From Ophioderma brevispina (Eukaryota; Echinodermata; Ophiuroidea; Amphilepidida; Ophiodermatidae): a stretch of 64,000 bases of DNA. Positions 24,486-35,670 of the stretch are shown here, one piece after another. The notes beneath the pieces are model-generated. The model saw only the letters and a list, made by a program, of their open reading frames with translations. It was not told the origin of the DNA and ran no database searches. The stretch spans positions 48,722-112,721 of the forward strand of contig JAMKCH010084943.1 of the NCBI GenBank assembly GCA_023653785.1, written 5' to 3'. A program made the position numbers and the translations under genes. Each line of letters starts with the position of its first letter. Position 1 is the first letter of the stretch.

Positions 24486-25377
24486 ATTAACACCTTTATG
24501 GCCCAGTTCAGTCCGCTCATTAGTGTATACGCTATCCCACATGTGTCTGATTTTGCATCTAGGTGGACAGTAATAGCATAATCCAAGGTTGAATGTTGCA
24601 TAACACTTTTCGGTTGTAAAATCGAAGTTAACAATGATAGGAGGTGCAAGCAAATACCTGAGCAGTCAAACAAATCATAAATCCTTATTATTTGTGGTGG
24701 CTTTTCAAAGGGCTTGGATTATGTGGTATTATCTGGCAGTCTAGATCCACAAAAGCGAGACTTAGAAATATACTTTGTTCCCCTCTGGGTCAGATGGGTC
24801 AGATGTGAAACATTAGGGGAGGGGAATAAGTTATCGGAAGAGAGCTGATTTTATGAAGTTAATGGTAATAAGAGGATTTTGGGTTTCCTACCGAGAAATC
24901 ATTTGTTCGAAATTCTTATGCATTGTGGGATAGGTAGGCACCAACGTGTAGAGAGTAGATAAAATAAATAGCCAATATATATCTATGTGTTGGTGTCATA
25001 CTACGGGTATTTTTCTGTCATAACTGTAGCAGAACAACGCTTGCTGTCCATAACATTTTACCAGTAACGCAGTACTACCAAAAGGTTTAGGGCCTTGCTC
25101 TCATACGGCTAGGTACTGGATTGGGCAGAGTGCTTTTTGTGCGATTTTGGAACCAATGGTCACTGGAACACATGATAAATGGACGCATAAGGTCATGGAG
25201 CATAAATAATCTGGAGAAATGTTCCAAGTAAAATTTGAATGCAATGATGCACAGGAGCATATGGCAATTTGCTCCTGGAGCAGTATTTGACAAAAGTTAC
25301 TCACTGCTCCAGGAGAATATTGCCAGATGCCATGGAGCATTTCAAATATGCCTCCAAATGGTCCTAGAGTATTTTAA

Positions 25378-25650
25378 AGAGACATGAGGAGATTTCCAGA
25401 AAGAAGCGCCCCAATTTTTTTCGAACCCAGGTTTTTTCGCATATTTGGAATGCTGTCCAAGGTATTAGACACATCTGAAGCTGAATTAACATAGGCCGAA
25501 TGCCGTCTTTAGGTAATAATAATGATGAGTTAGTACTTTCTGTCGGCACGACCAGAAATGTCAAAGCACGGTGTTCTTATGGGGCAATACGATAGTCAGG
25601 GAAGTTCAAAACAAGGTTGCTGTTTCTTTTGTACTGTGTTTGTCCAATAA
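25378..25650 (+). repeat. Dispersed repeat D (noisy copy)
   Basis: Forward copy carrying GAGATTTCCAGAAAGAAGCG, the GAACCCAGG block, CATATTTGGAATGCTGTCC and CTTTCTGTCGGCACGACC; the palindrome at its middle is damaged by indels. Confidence 0.6.
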
Positions 25651-26062
25651 ACCTTCGGAACGTTCGTGGTAGGTGGGTTCGACAATCGATCCTGTGCAAT
25701 TTGAGGAGAAATTTGTATCATAAAAAATCTCCTACTGTCGACTTTAACTATATTTTTATTTCTCCATATTATTTTTCTCGGAAGCATAGACAAATACCCT
25801 CCTGGAGAATATTGTGACTGTGAAATTTGTCTTAGCTTATATATGGTCACAAGGACCATATGGAGGTCACTGGGTACAATGGGGTCCAGGACATATTATC
25901 GGGCCAAAATTGCACAAAGGCGGTGGAGCAGGCTTTTTTAGTCCTCTTCCGAACCTACCACAGTGTAGGCTACACCTGGGTGTGTCATGTACGATGGAAA
26001 AAGATGCTCACCACAAGTATTATTTCTGATGGGCTGTGCCCCTGAAATGGCCCTTAGAAATT

Positions 26063-26432
26063 AAAGGTGCATGAGAGATTTCACATATCATGTTGTCCCA
26101 TAAAAAAGTGAAAGTACTGATTTTTTACCTTGGATGTAAAGACTTTCAATTAAAACGAGTATCCCCATCGCTGAAGGATTAAGCTGAGAACATGTTTCTT
26201 TTGGTACAAAATGGTGGGAAATTTGTAATTTCATATAGGAGCAAATACGGAAAGTTACAGCATGTTTTATAGTGAAATATAAGCAGAATTCAAAATCACC
26301 TTTTTTTAGTGTTAAGACATTTCTGGTAGGCTAATAAAGGTAGAGAATCTATTAAGTGTCTAATGCGTACACTGAAATTAATATTATTGACACAATATTT
26401 GGGTGCCTCAGAAATCTCTTGTTGCCACCTTT
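26063..26432. mobile_element. MITE family C, indel-ridden copy
   Basis: Recognisable by AAAGGTGCATGAGAGATTTC at the left and AAATCTCTTGTTGCCACCTT at the right. Compared with 29,741-30,091 it has many single-base insertions and deletions along its length, the same error style as the rest of 23-28 kb. Confidence 0.65.
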
Positions 26433-26613
26433 GACTGTTGAATCGTACGGGGCCAAGAAACAAGCATGTCAGCTACAGCTGCAAGATCAAATACTGGTGA
26501 CGGTTGACCACTGTCAAAAAGCTTATAGCTATTTTCACCCAACTCGGCATGCCTGGCATGCATAGCGTAGCACTCGAACTCAGTAAGAAGGAAAAGGAAG
26601 GGCAACAGGGGTT

Positions 26614-26690
26614 GGGGGGGGGGGGGGGGGGGGGGGGGAGGAAGGGGGGTGGGGGGGGGGGGGGGGGGGGGGGAGGGGGGTGCCTTAAAA
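26614..26690. repeat. Long interrupted G homopolymer
   Basis: Two G runs of about 25 each, separated by AGGAAGGGGGGT. The neighbouring Pro-rich minus-strand frames (26,408-26,976) are translations of this tract, not genes. Confidence 0.85.
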
Positions 26691-27947
26691 GTAGCATCTG
26701 ACACTGACGCCGGATCCTCCCGGATTCCTTCTCCGTCCAGATTACTGGCCGCAGGCGGATCCTTTTTTCGCCTTTTTGGGTGAGCTCTTCTCTTTCCCAC
26801 TTTTCCTTTAGCGCCTCTACCATCCTTATTCGGCATCTTGGTATAGAATTAGAAGTCAGTGATCTTGATACACTATAGTAATCCCGGACTAAATACGAAC
26901 AGCAAGCCCAGAACAAACTTCCCGCACACCAGTCATGTGACACCCTACCGTCGAAACAACACAATCTATTTACCAATTAATTCCTGTGTAACACCCAGGG
27001 CTTCGATGAATTAAGACGGGGATTATTGGTAGGCTCACCGATATATTTGTTGACTGTTCCATTATTGCTTTGAAGGAAGATATATAATTCATTCTGAGTG
27101 GCTATAACATGAAATAACTGCCTGAGTAGTCTTGTCTACCGACGGACGAGTGTAAATAATTGCCACATGTCCTCTTGTTTAGTCATGCACATCTTGTTGT
27201 CTATCGTCCCTGTACTTTTGTCCTCCTCGTCCTGCCCCCTTTTTTAATTAGTAACTTTTTTCGGGTGGCCATAACTTTCAAGCTCGGCCTCTACTTTGGT
27301 CAAACCCACCATTGCTAATCTTTTTGTCTACGTATTAGTTGTAATGGTGAATACATTAATTGAAAAAAATACAAAGTGGTTGGAGCACTTTTTAGTGCTG
27401 TTCGAGAACGACCAGCATGTCGCTACAACCATGGGAAGTGTGCAATGTACATGAAAAAGGTGGCATCACAAGATAGTTTCTTATGAGCGTGCCCTTAAAT
27501 TACCATAAAGTGTACTATGGCAAGAAACAGCATTTCAGCTACAGCGCAAATCAAATACTGGGTTGAGGTTGACCACTGTCCAAACAGCTTTAAGCTATAA
27601 CCTGAGATGCCAAGGACAAAGCCTGTCCTAATAAAGCTATATTAAAACAAGTTGACAAAAGGAACTATCCAAGGGGGGGGGGGGGCACGGGTGTCACCAC
27701 ACAGTTTCTAACTCCGTCTATACTGTCTGACAGGTGCGCGATTCTATCTTCCTCCCGCAGTGTGTGTGCCGTCATGGTTGTAAGCACTATACTCTGGGCC
27801 ATAATTTCTTAGACATAACACACGATCTCATGGCTCTTGTGTGTACTGCGTCTAAGTGGCACCACACGTTCGCCGTTTGGCGCGGAAGCGGCTACGTTCT
27901 AAAATATCCAAGAAATTATAGCCAGAGTAAAGTTACATCTTAGATTA

Positions 27948-28135
27948 CAGGGGGTTCTCATGATATGCTGAAGGGCCTGAAAATCCTATCACATTTGAAG
28001 TAGCCCCCCCCCCCTACTTGAGGCCAAATACATCGAAATTCTTGTTTCCCTTTATCTTTAGAGGCAGTCGAGGGCCAAAAATCAAATGGTTGGCGGGCCT
28101 GATTTGGTCCGCGGGCCACCTACTGAGAACCCCTG
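27948..28135. mobile_element. hAT-like 188 bp nonautonomous element
   Basis: Terminal inverted repeats CAGGGGGTTCTCA / TGAGAACCCCTG; the flanks show TCTTAGA on both sides (imperfect 8 bp duplication). The internal block (GAGGCCAAATAC, TTGTTTCCCTTTAT, GAGGGCCAAAAATCAAATGG) matches 5929-6113. Contains a C10 run likely inflated or truncated by sequencing. Confidence 0.62.
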
Positions 28136-28879
28136 TCTTAGAGTGGTATACTGCATCATCTTAAATAGTTAGGGAACAAAATATTCGTCTCTCGGTCCTC
28201 GCTGATTGTTTTAAATTTCTCAATACAGACTAATGCTTATTTCCCTAATATTAACACCGTTATGGTCCCAGTTCAGTCATCCATAGTGTAGTGCTAATCT
28301 ACATGTGTTCCTGATTTTTGAATCTAGTTGACAGGTAATAGCATAATCCAAGGTTGAATGTTGCATAACACTTTTCCTTTGTAAACTGCAGTTAACAATG
28401 ATTTAGCAGGTGCAAGCAAATACCTGAGCAGTCAACCAATCAATAAATCCTTATTATTTGTGGTGGCTTTTCAAAGGACTTGGATTATGTGGTATTATCT
28501 GGCAGTCTAGATCCCAAAAGCGAGATATCAGAAATATACTTTGTTCCCTCTCTGGGTCACATTGGGTCAGATGTGACCCACTTAGTGGAGGGGCCTATGT
28601 TCTCCAGAGAGTGATTTTATGAAGTTCATGTTAATACGCGGATTTTGGGTTTCCTACCGGAAATCATTTTGTTCCGAAATTCTTATGCATTGTGGGATAG
28701 GAATGCACCAACGATGTAGGAGTAGATAAAATAAATAGCGCATATATATTCTACGGTAATTTTTCTGTCATAACTGTGCAAAAACCGCTTGCTGTACATA
28801 AATTTTACCAGTAACGAGTACTCCAAAATTTAGTGCCTTGCTCTCATACGGTACTGGTTGGAGTGCTTTTGTGCGATTT

Positions 28880-29100
28880 GGCCCAATGATCCTGGACCAC
28901 ATGCTCCTGGACCATAAGGTCCTGGAGCATAAATAATCTGGAGAAATGTTCCAAGTAAAATTTGAATGCAGATGCACCAAGAGCATATGGCAAATTTGCT
29001 CCTGGAGCAGTATTTGACAGAATTACTCCACTGCTCCAGGAGAATATTTGCCAGATGCTCCTGGAGCATTCAAATATGCTCCACATGGTCCTAGAGCATA
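28880..29100. repeat. Cluster of GCTCCTGGAGC palindromes
   Basis: At least eight full or partial copies of the palindromic core (TGCTCCTGGAGCA, GCTCCAGGAG, GGTCCTGGAGC, GGTCCTAGAGC) lie 20-40 bases apart, many followed by ATATTTG or ATTTGA. Further members are at 29,500-29,575; the block X counterpart is 25,150-25,375. Confidence 0.65.
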
Positions 29101-29103
29101 TTC

Positions 29104-29400
29104 AAAGAGACATGAGGAGATTTCCAGAAAGAAGCGCCCCAATTTTTTTCGAACCCAGGTTTTTTGCATATTTGGAATGCTTTCCAATGTATTAGATCAC
29201 ATCTGAAGTGAATAAGCCGAATGCCGTCTTTATGTAATAATATGATGATTTAGTACTTTCTGTCGTGCACGACAGAAAGTCAAAGCACGGTGTTCTATGG
29301 GGACAATTACGATAGTCGGGCAAGTTCAAAACAAGGTTTGCTGTTTTCTTTTGTACTTGTTTGTCCAATAAACCTTCGGAACGTTCTTGGTAGGTGGTCT
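29104..29400 (+). repeat. Dispersed repeat D (cleanest copy)
   Basis: Contains a perfect 26-base palindrome at 29,255-29,280 (half-site ACTTTCTGTCGTG) which the other copies retain in damaged form. Upstream is the conserved GCATATTTGGAATGC block; downstream is CAAAGCACGGTGTTCTATGG. Confidence 0.65.
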
Positions 29401-29740
29401 ACAATCGATCCTGTGCAATTTGAGAGAAATTTGTATCCTAAAAAATCTCCTCCTGTCACTTTAACTTATTTCATTTCTCCATATTATTTTTGCTCTAGGA
29501 GCATAGACAAATACCCTCCTGGAGCATATTTGACTTTGAATTTTTCCAGATTACATATGGTCCAGGACCATATTATCGGGCCAAAATTGCACAAAAGCGG
29601 TTGGAGCAGCTTTTTTAGTCCTCTTCGAGAACGACCAGCATGTAGCTACAACCCTGGGATGTGTGCATGTACATGGAAAAAGATGCATCACAAAGTATAA
29701 TTTTCTTATGGGCTGTGCCCTGAAATGGACCTTAGAAATT

Positions 29741-30091
29741 AAAGGTGCAATGAGAGATTTCACATATCAGGTGTCCCTAAAAAAATTGAAAGTACTGATT
29801 TTTACCTGGATGTAAAACTTTCAATTAAATATATCCCCATCTGAAAGGATTTAAGCTGAGAAATGTTTCTTTGGTACAAAAATGGTGAAATTTGTAATTT
29901 CATATAGGAGCAAATACGAAATTCAGCCTGTTTTATATTGAAATATAAGCAAATCAAAATCACCTTTTTTTCTCTTTTAAGACATTTCTGTAGGCTAATA
30001 CAAGGTAAGAAATCTATTAAGTGTCTAATCTACATGAAATTAATATTATGACACAATATTTGGGTGCCTCAAAATCTCTTGTTGCACCTTT
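29741..30091. mobile_element. MITE family C, cleaner copy
   Basis: Inverted-repeat termini AAAGGTGCAATGAGAGATTT and AAATCTCTTGTTGCACCTTT. It splits a sequence module (CTGTGCCC... / ...GGCAAGAAAC) that is continuous at about 27,480-27,530 and 23,105-23,150, so those are the unoccupied sites. Confidence 0.72.
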
Positions 30092-30222
30092 GACTTGTAT
30101 CTAGGGCAAGAAACAAGCATTTCAGCTACAGCTGCAAGATCAAATACTGGTCGAGGTTGACCCCTGTCAAACAGCTTATAGCTATAACCCTGAGATGTCA
30201 ACATGGACAAATGCTTGTACTA

Positions 30223-30831
30223 TAGTAGATTTCAAATTATGTGAGACTCCATACATAAATCCTAAGGGGTGACGGTTCAATCACCGGCCATGTGGAGACC
30301 AGGCCTTTGTTGCCATCGCAAAATATATTGTGTCCATGGTACAAAGTTACTTTACAGAATCAGCTTACTGGAAACTGATGCATTCAGTTCTACAATTGTC
30401 TGTTAATGATAGAAGGACTTGCTAAATCCGCTTTGTGCTAATCTCTTATACAAGTTTGGCCCACTTTTTATGGCAAAATAAAAACTTAGTTGTGTTCGTT
30501 TGCATTGATATAAGAATGCATTATTTCTCCAGTACTGTGATAAAGAATGATATTTTGCAGTGTCAAAGGTAAGTTATGTTCAAGTAACAACATTTAATGA
30601 AATCTTTGCTGGTGTTTTCATCCTGATACTTCAAATGAAACATCCAAGCTATCTTAGATGTGAAACGATGCATTTTATGTCAACATTTATTTACTAGTTA
30701 CATTACTATACATTGTATGAATACCATAAACTTTTCTACATGTGGCCATTAAAATATTTCCTCTTACCTCTCACGGTGAATGGACAGACCTAAATCTTTT
30801 AATGAGGTCTCACTTATTTTGAAATCTACTA
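30223..30831. mobile_element. 609 bp inverted-repeat element with TA target duplication
   Basis: Termini TAGTAGATTTCAAAT and ATTTTGAAATCTACTA, extended by ATGTGAGAC / GGTCTCACTT on the inside, flanked by TA on both sides. The unoccupied site is visible in block Y at about 27,630-27,650 (CCTGTCC-TA-ATAAAGCTATATT). A TA duplication fits Tc1/mariner-type mobility. No transposase. Confidence 0.7.
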
Positions 30832-31090
30832 TAATAGATCTATATTAATTAAAAACAAGTTGACAAAAGGAACTAGTCAAGTGGCACATGAAAATTGGCC
30901 ATTCCATGCAAGTACATGTAAAAGGCTTCCATGGTTGTAGCACTAGTAACATCTTAGAATGTATAACGGCATCATCATCTTAAATGGTTAGGGAACAAAC
31001 ATTCTTACTTGTCTCTCTCGGTACTTGCTAATTGTTTTAAATTTCTCAATACTGACAGATGCCTACATTTTCCCTAATATTAAAAGCTTA

Positions 31091-32489
31091 CATGATTTAA
31101 AACTTACTTTTACCCAGTGACTATTGAAGCACATGTCGTAGAAAGCACATAGTAATGCAGCATATTTTTACAGGTAACGAATGAGGTCTTTAATATCAAT
31201 ACATGGATGATTGATGTTGGAGGTAAGTAGAAGGTGCAGCACTGAATGTACTCAAAAATTACACGATATTCCGCATCATGCCTACAATACTTTATCATCC
31301 ACAGCAATTTACAACATTTTATGACATCCATTTGCCAACGCTGCAAGTTGGGTATATCACACAATTTACGCTTCCATAGCATCTCTAGTGCTGGGACACA
31401 GTGCCACCTATTCCGTATCCGCATCGCTAATTGGCCGGCTATTCTTAGACATGCGCTACGTCATGGGACTCCCTAGCAGCCAAACGCTGTGTTAAAGGCT
31501 CTGCGATTAGCTTGAAAAGGAATGAAAAAACGGTTTCGCCGTACCTTGGATATCGCGAAATCCAACGAATCAGGTGGTTAATCTGATGTTAGAAATGGGT
31601 TCATACAAAAAAGACCTTAGCTCACTATGTTTTGTAAGCTGACGTGTGTGGCAGACTGACAGCCAGCAATCAGATTGAGCAGCTGATGATAAGAGGTGAT
31701 AAGAGCTGATAAGGTAAGAAAAATGCTTGTATAGATCGTATTTTTCATGTTTTTCGTCCTTTTCCAAAAATAAACCTATATTATAAACTAGTCAGCTAAC
31801 TAGACAATTTAGTTAGGAATATTTTGGTGCGTAAATCGTTACGATAGGCCAAGTTGCGCAATCTCCAATGTACCGCAATGTACAAAAAATCCAAATCAAC
31901 GCTATCTGACACTGTGTGTACATGGAGTTTCCCACGCTTAGCCGATTATGATGTGGTTGATAACTCCCTAGCGCAGTGAAAATTTGCCAAGGTTTGCCAA
32001 GATTCAACAATGGCCGGCGCTGTGTGCCAAAACGACACTAAAAGGGTGTGATATATCTTAAACCCATTATTGAACGCATGTAACCTTTTAACCTTGGCAA
32101 TGTTTTGCAAGTCCAAGTTTTGCAGGCCATTGACTTCACCTTGATTTCCAGACAAAGTTACAAAATACTTTTTTATAGTGAGTAATCAGAGGGCAGATGT
32201 TAAGAGTCAGCAGTTGCAGCAGCTGCTGACAGAGAGCCCCCCCTAACATATTGTCTCAAGATGCCTCCTCAGACAACACCCCTAGTCACCAAAGTTGGAC
32301 ATTGCGTCACTTCACGATACTAAAGGGCCCCCACCTAAAGCTGCTGAAAAGGCCCTTTTCCTTAAATCCTACCATGGTGAATAAAGCGTAAATGCATCTT
32401 ATATATTTACAGTACAGATATCTAATTAATCAAATTCATGAAATCCCCACAACACCAAATTAACTTCCCCAGTCTTCCCCCTAATAAAA
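31091..32489. other. Unassigned stretch
   Basis: No supported gene. A minus-strand frame at 31,110-31,424 (104 codons) has ordinary composition but no recognisable motif or splice support. A short hairpin (GTCAGCAG...CTGCTGAC) lies near 32,200-32,230. Confidence 0.4.
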
Positions 32490-32490
32490 A

Positions 32491-32696
32491 TCTGTCCGTG
32501 AATTAATTTCATCGGGTTTGAGATCTGGTATTGCAAATTCTTTAAAGCCATCCAAAATAAATTGACTGTTTGAACCGTTTTTGAGTGTCTTGGTTGATCC
32601 TCCTCCTTTCTGGTTGGACGAAACTCTGCCAAATGAGGATTGCAAATATGACTTGAATGGACCCCTCATCTGTTCAGCTATGGTCCTCTTCTGATC
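32491..32696 (-). CDS. Candidate terminal exon, unidentified gene
   Basis: On the minus strand a pyrimidine-containing tract ending CAAATACAG is followed by an open frame, APGDQKRTIAEQMRGPFKSY continuing to IPDLKPDEINSRTDFY and a TAG stop. About 67 codons, hydrophilic, not low-complexity. It looks like a last coding exon with its 5' exons at higher coordinates, but the only other minus-strand exons nearby end in their own stop at 37,261, so it would be a separate gene. Family unknown. Confidence 0.35.
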
Positions 32697-33347
32697 CCCG
32701 GGGGCACCTGTATTTGAAGGTGGATATCACATTCTCGTGTAAAAAATGTGTTATTATGGTCGTTGCTTTTCTCCTCTGCATACCGTAGCGGTTACTGGGT
32801 ATCAACACTTGCTAATTTTTTTTGCTCGAGTCAATGCAGCCATGCTGTATATCTACTGTCACTGATATTTAGGGAAAAGATTGGATGACATTAACTTTTG
32901 CACTTGACCCTACCCCATAGTATTTAAAGGTATAATACTGCGCAAAATCAGTTACTTCGCCGATAATGCGTAACCAATGATCCTTTATGCAAACTCTTTC
33001 TCTCTTTGATCCCATGGAGCAAAAGGTGTGCGTCGCGCAAGTAAAAAAATCGCCCATGTTTATAATGACTAAATTGTACAAAAAATGACCCCACTTTAAA
33101 TAGAATATTTCAATAGCTCCCCCCAATGCATTGCTTCCAATGGAGGTTTTTGTACGGTACTGATGTGGCGTTATTGTGAAACATGGCTACATTTGACAGT
33201 ACTGATCACAACTTGCATTTTAAGAGCGTTTCATCTCTAACGATCCACATTGGCAACCTGTATCCAAAAACTTTCCATGGGCCGCAATGCATTGTGGGAA
33301 GCTACTGGTATCTTCTCTTCACTATATCGTTGGTTCCGAAATTTCGA

Positions 33348-33626
33348 CCCATTTCTATAGTTTGGCGTAAATTTCGCACCATTTTCATATTAATCTTAGC
33401 AAAATCGTCCCATTTCCATAGTAACTTTTCCGAAAATCAGAAAAATCAACCATTTTCATTGTGATTTTACCAAAAATCAGAAAAATGGAGCAATTTTCAT
33501 AGTAAATTGCGACGAACGAATCGATAATATGAAAAATGGCCCCATTTATATAGTAGCAATGACCCTAAAAATGATCCCCATCAATATAGGAGCATGATGG
33601 AAAAAATGACCCATTGTTTATAGTAA
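33348..33626. repeat. Degenerate tandem repeat CCATTTTCATAGTA
   Basis: Eight imperfect units of about 30-50 bases, each starting with a version of CCCATTTTCATAGTAA and ending with AAAAAT(C/G). Unit starts are near 33,348, 33,379, 33,409, 33,449, 33,490, 33,540, 33,577 and 33,609. Non-coding in all frames. Confidence 0.6.
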
Positions 33627-34209
33627 GGGGTGGAAAATTGTTACCCATAACAGCGGCACATATGTACCTACCCTTTTCCTCTGAGTAACCCCCCGGGTAG
33701 GGTATGCTTTTCAAGTCAAAAAATGTGTTTAGGGTGTGATAAGTGGTCCCCCGGGTTCTGATCTAAACAGATTCACATATTTAACCACATAATATTTACA
33801 CTGGGTATTTGCACAATTGAACCACATAACATTTACATCAGCAATTTACATGTTTTGCAAGTGCAATTTTGCAGACGATGACGTTCTGACTATGAGTGAC
33901 AGATTACAAGCATTTGAACAATTTCTTCAAAAACATTGATTTTAACAGAATTCTAGATCAATCATCTGTATCTAGATTTACCATCTATAACTTTCACAAA
34001 ATAAGCTGACATGCAAATGCCGCACTTCTCTGTTTCAACACATGGTTTAGCATAATGTGCACGTCGCTTTTAAAATTTAGTTTTATAATCCGTTCACTAT
34101 AAGATAGAACATAAATCACTCAAGGAAAACAAGGTCCCCATCCTGGGGTAATTATGTTAGCTATATTCATCCAAAAGAGTCAAAATAGTTGAAATTTGCA
34201 GGAATAGCT

Positions 34210-34520
34210 TAAAGGTGAAGGATAAGTATGTAGAATTCTCATTACTTTTATCAACTGAAGAATTGATAGAAAATGAAAAAAAGTGGCAGTGTTCAAAGAT
34301 ATGAATCTTCATTCAATTACGTGTTGTAGGAAGTGTCCATATGGACAGTAATGACTAAAATATCTGTTTCAGTTTGTGTCCTTATTAGGTTACTTCGGGT
34401 TTTATTATTGCAGAATATGTTAGAACACCTGTACTTGTTAAAGATATGTAAAAATCTTTATTGATTTTTTTTTATTTTCTAATTTTGCAAATCACTGATA
34501 GTGCCTTTTATCACTACTTG
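34210..34520 (+). repeat. Dispersed repeat E, copy 2
   Basis: Second member, sharing block order with 19,930-20,245 over about 310 bases. Confidence 0.55.
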
Positions 34521-35409
34521 GAACATCTCAGATAAAGGGAATATATAAGGAATATAATTTGGGTTATGTTCCATTTTATACTGAACAATTTATAAGTGTA
34601 TTTTATTCACCATATAACTTACGTAGATGTCCCCAAATTACGATAACAGTTTGAATTTAATCATCCATGACAAAAGATACATAATTTATCTTATAATTTT
34701 AAAGGTAAGAAAAATCCATTCCAATAATATTTCATTATAAAAGTGTTCACAAAACAATTATGATTTGCTCCAAATGCAATGTATGGCTTAGCAAGGGTGT
34801 GTTTCACATTACTATACCTCTTGAGGTATATTTGATCACACCAAAAATCTCTGGGATTTTCAATTCAAATTGAATGGATATTACCAATATTTTCTTATAA
34901 AATAAAAATCCATTTGATTTAACATCTTAACTCTCATCATTTCTGCAAATTCTTTTCCGACTTTCAAATTTTAAGAAATTTCCAAATATACTGATAAGTA
35001 GTAGTAGCCCAAGCAAATTTTGAAATGCAAATATTTTATTGAATGAATGAGTCACATTTTTTTTTTCAAGTATACCTCACTCACAGGAAATATACAAAAT
35101 CTTTCGTTTGTGCATAGTGCAATGTTTCTTGATTAGAAAAACAACTTAAAGGCTGACTCAGAGATTTCCTGAGGAGGGCACCCTCAATTTTCAAACAAAT
35201 CATGTTTTTGCATGTACATATGCTTGTCCATATACCAATCACTGTGTGAAATAGCTAAGCTCAGACTAATACACCAGTCAGTTATACGACACACCATGTG
35301 ATCACCGGAATGGTTTGTCATTTGTCCAATGACATGCAACCAACTTTTAAATATAATAGAGCATATCCCTTATCTAAATTAGGTATTAGCCTACAATGAC
35401 AGTACCTCA

Positions 35410-35668
35410 AAGAGACATGAGGTCATTTCCATTTTTTTAGAACCCAGGTTTTTTGCATATTTGGAATGCTTACCAATGTATTAGCTATTACACCTGAAGT
35501 GAATAAGCCGAATTATGCCGTCTTATGTAACAAGATGATGATTTAGTATTTTCTGTCGTGCACGACACAAAATCAAAGCATGGTCTTCTACAGGGGCGAT
35601 TACGATAGCAGGCAAGCTCAAAACAAAGTTTTGCAGTTTTCTTTTGTACTTGTTTGTGCAAATAATTA
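35410..35668 (+). repeat. Dispersed repeat D, interrupted by long-TIR element
   Basis: Follows the 29,104 copy as far as CTTTTGTACTTGTTTGTGCA and is then cut off by the long inverted-repeat element beginning at 35,671. It lacks the AGAAGCGCCCC edge near its left end. Confidence 0.6.
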
Positions 35669-35670
35669 GA

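Larger units (their letters stand above)
23040..26540. repeat. Block X: indel-ridden copy of a ~3 kb segment
   Basis: Shares, in the same order, the blocks of 27,420-30,215: GAAGTGTG.GCAATGTACATG, AGCTGCAAGAT.CAAATACTGG, TTTCTCAATACAGACTAATG, AAGGTTGAATGTTGCATAAC, GGACTTGGATTATGTGGTAT-like text, repeat D and MITE C. Differences are overwhelmingly one- or two-base insertions and deletions at irregular spacing, the profile of uncorrected long reads. It also holds a 260 bp pyrimidine-rich insertion at 24,240-24,480. Confidence 0.8.
27420..30220. repeat. Block Y: second copy of the ~3 kb segment
   Basis: Partner of 23,040-26,540, generally the better-preserved copy. It contains repeat D with its intact palindrome, a MITE C copy and the palindromic GCTCCTGGAGC cluster. 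A third partial copy follows the inserted element at 30,840-31,090 (AACAAGTTGACAAAAGGAAC, TAGGGAACAAA, TTTCTCAATACTGACAGATG). Confidence 0.8.

Noticed and set aside
26408..26976. Pro-rich and Gly-rich ORFs
   Set aside because: They translate a G homopolymer tract on either strand.
32186..32232. GTCAGCAG...CTGCTGAC hairpin as a possible microRNA precursor
   Set aside because: The stem is too short and GC-repetitive (CAG/CTG) for a credible precursor.
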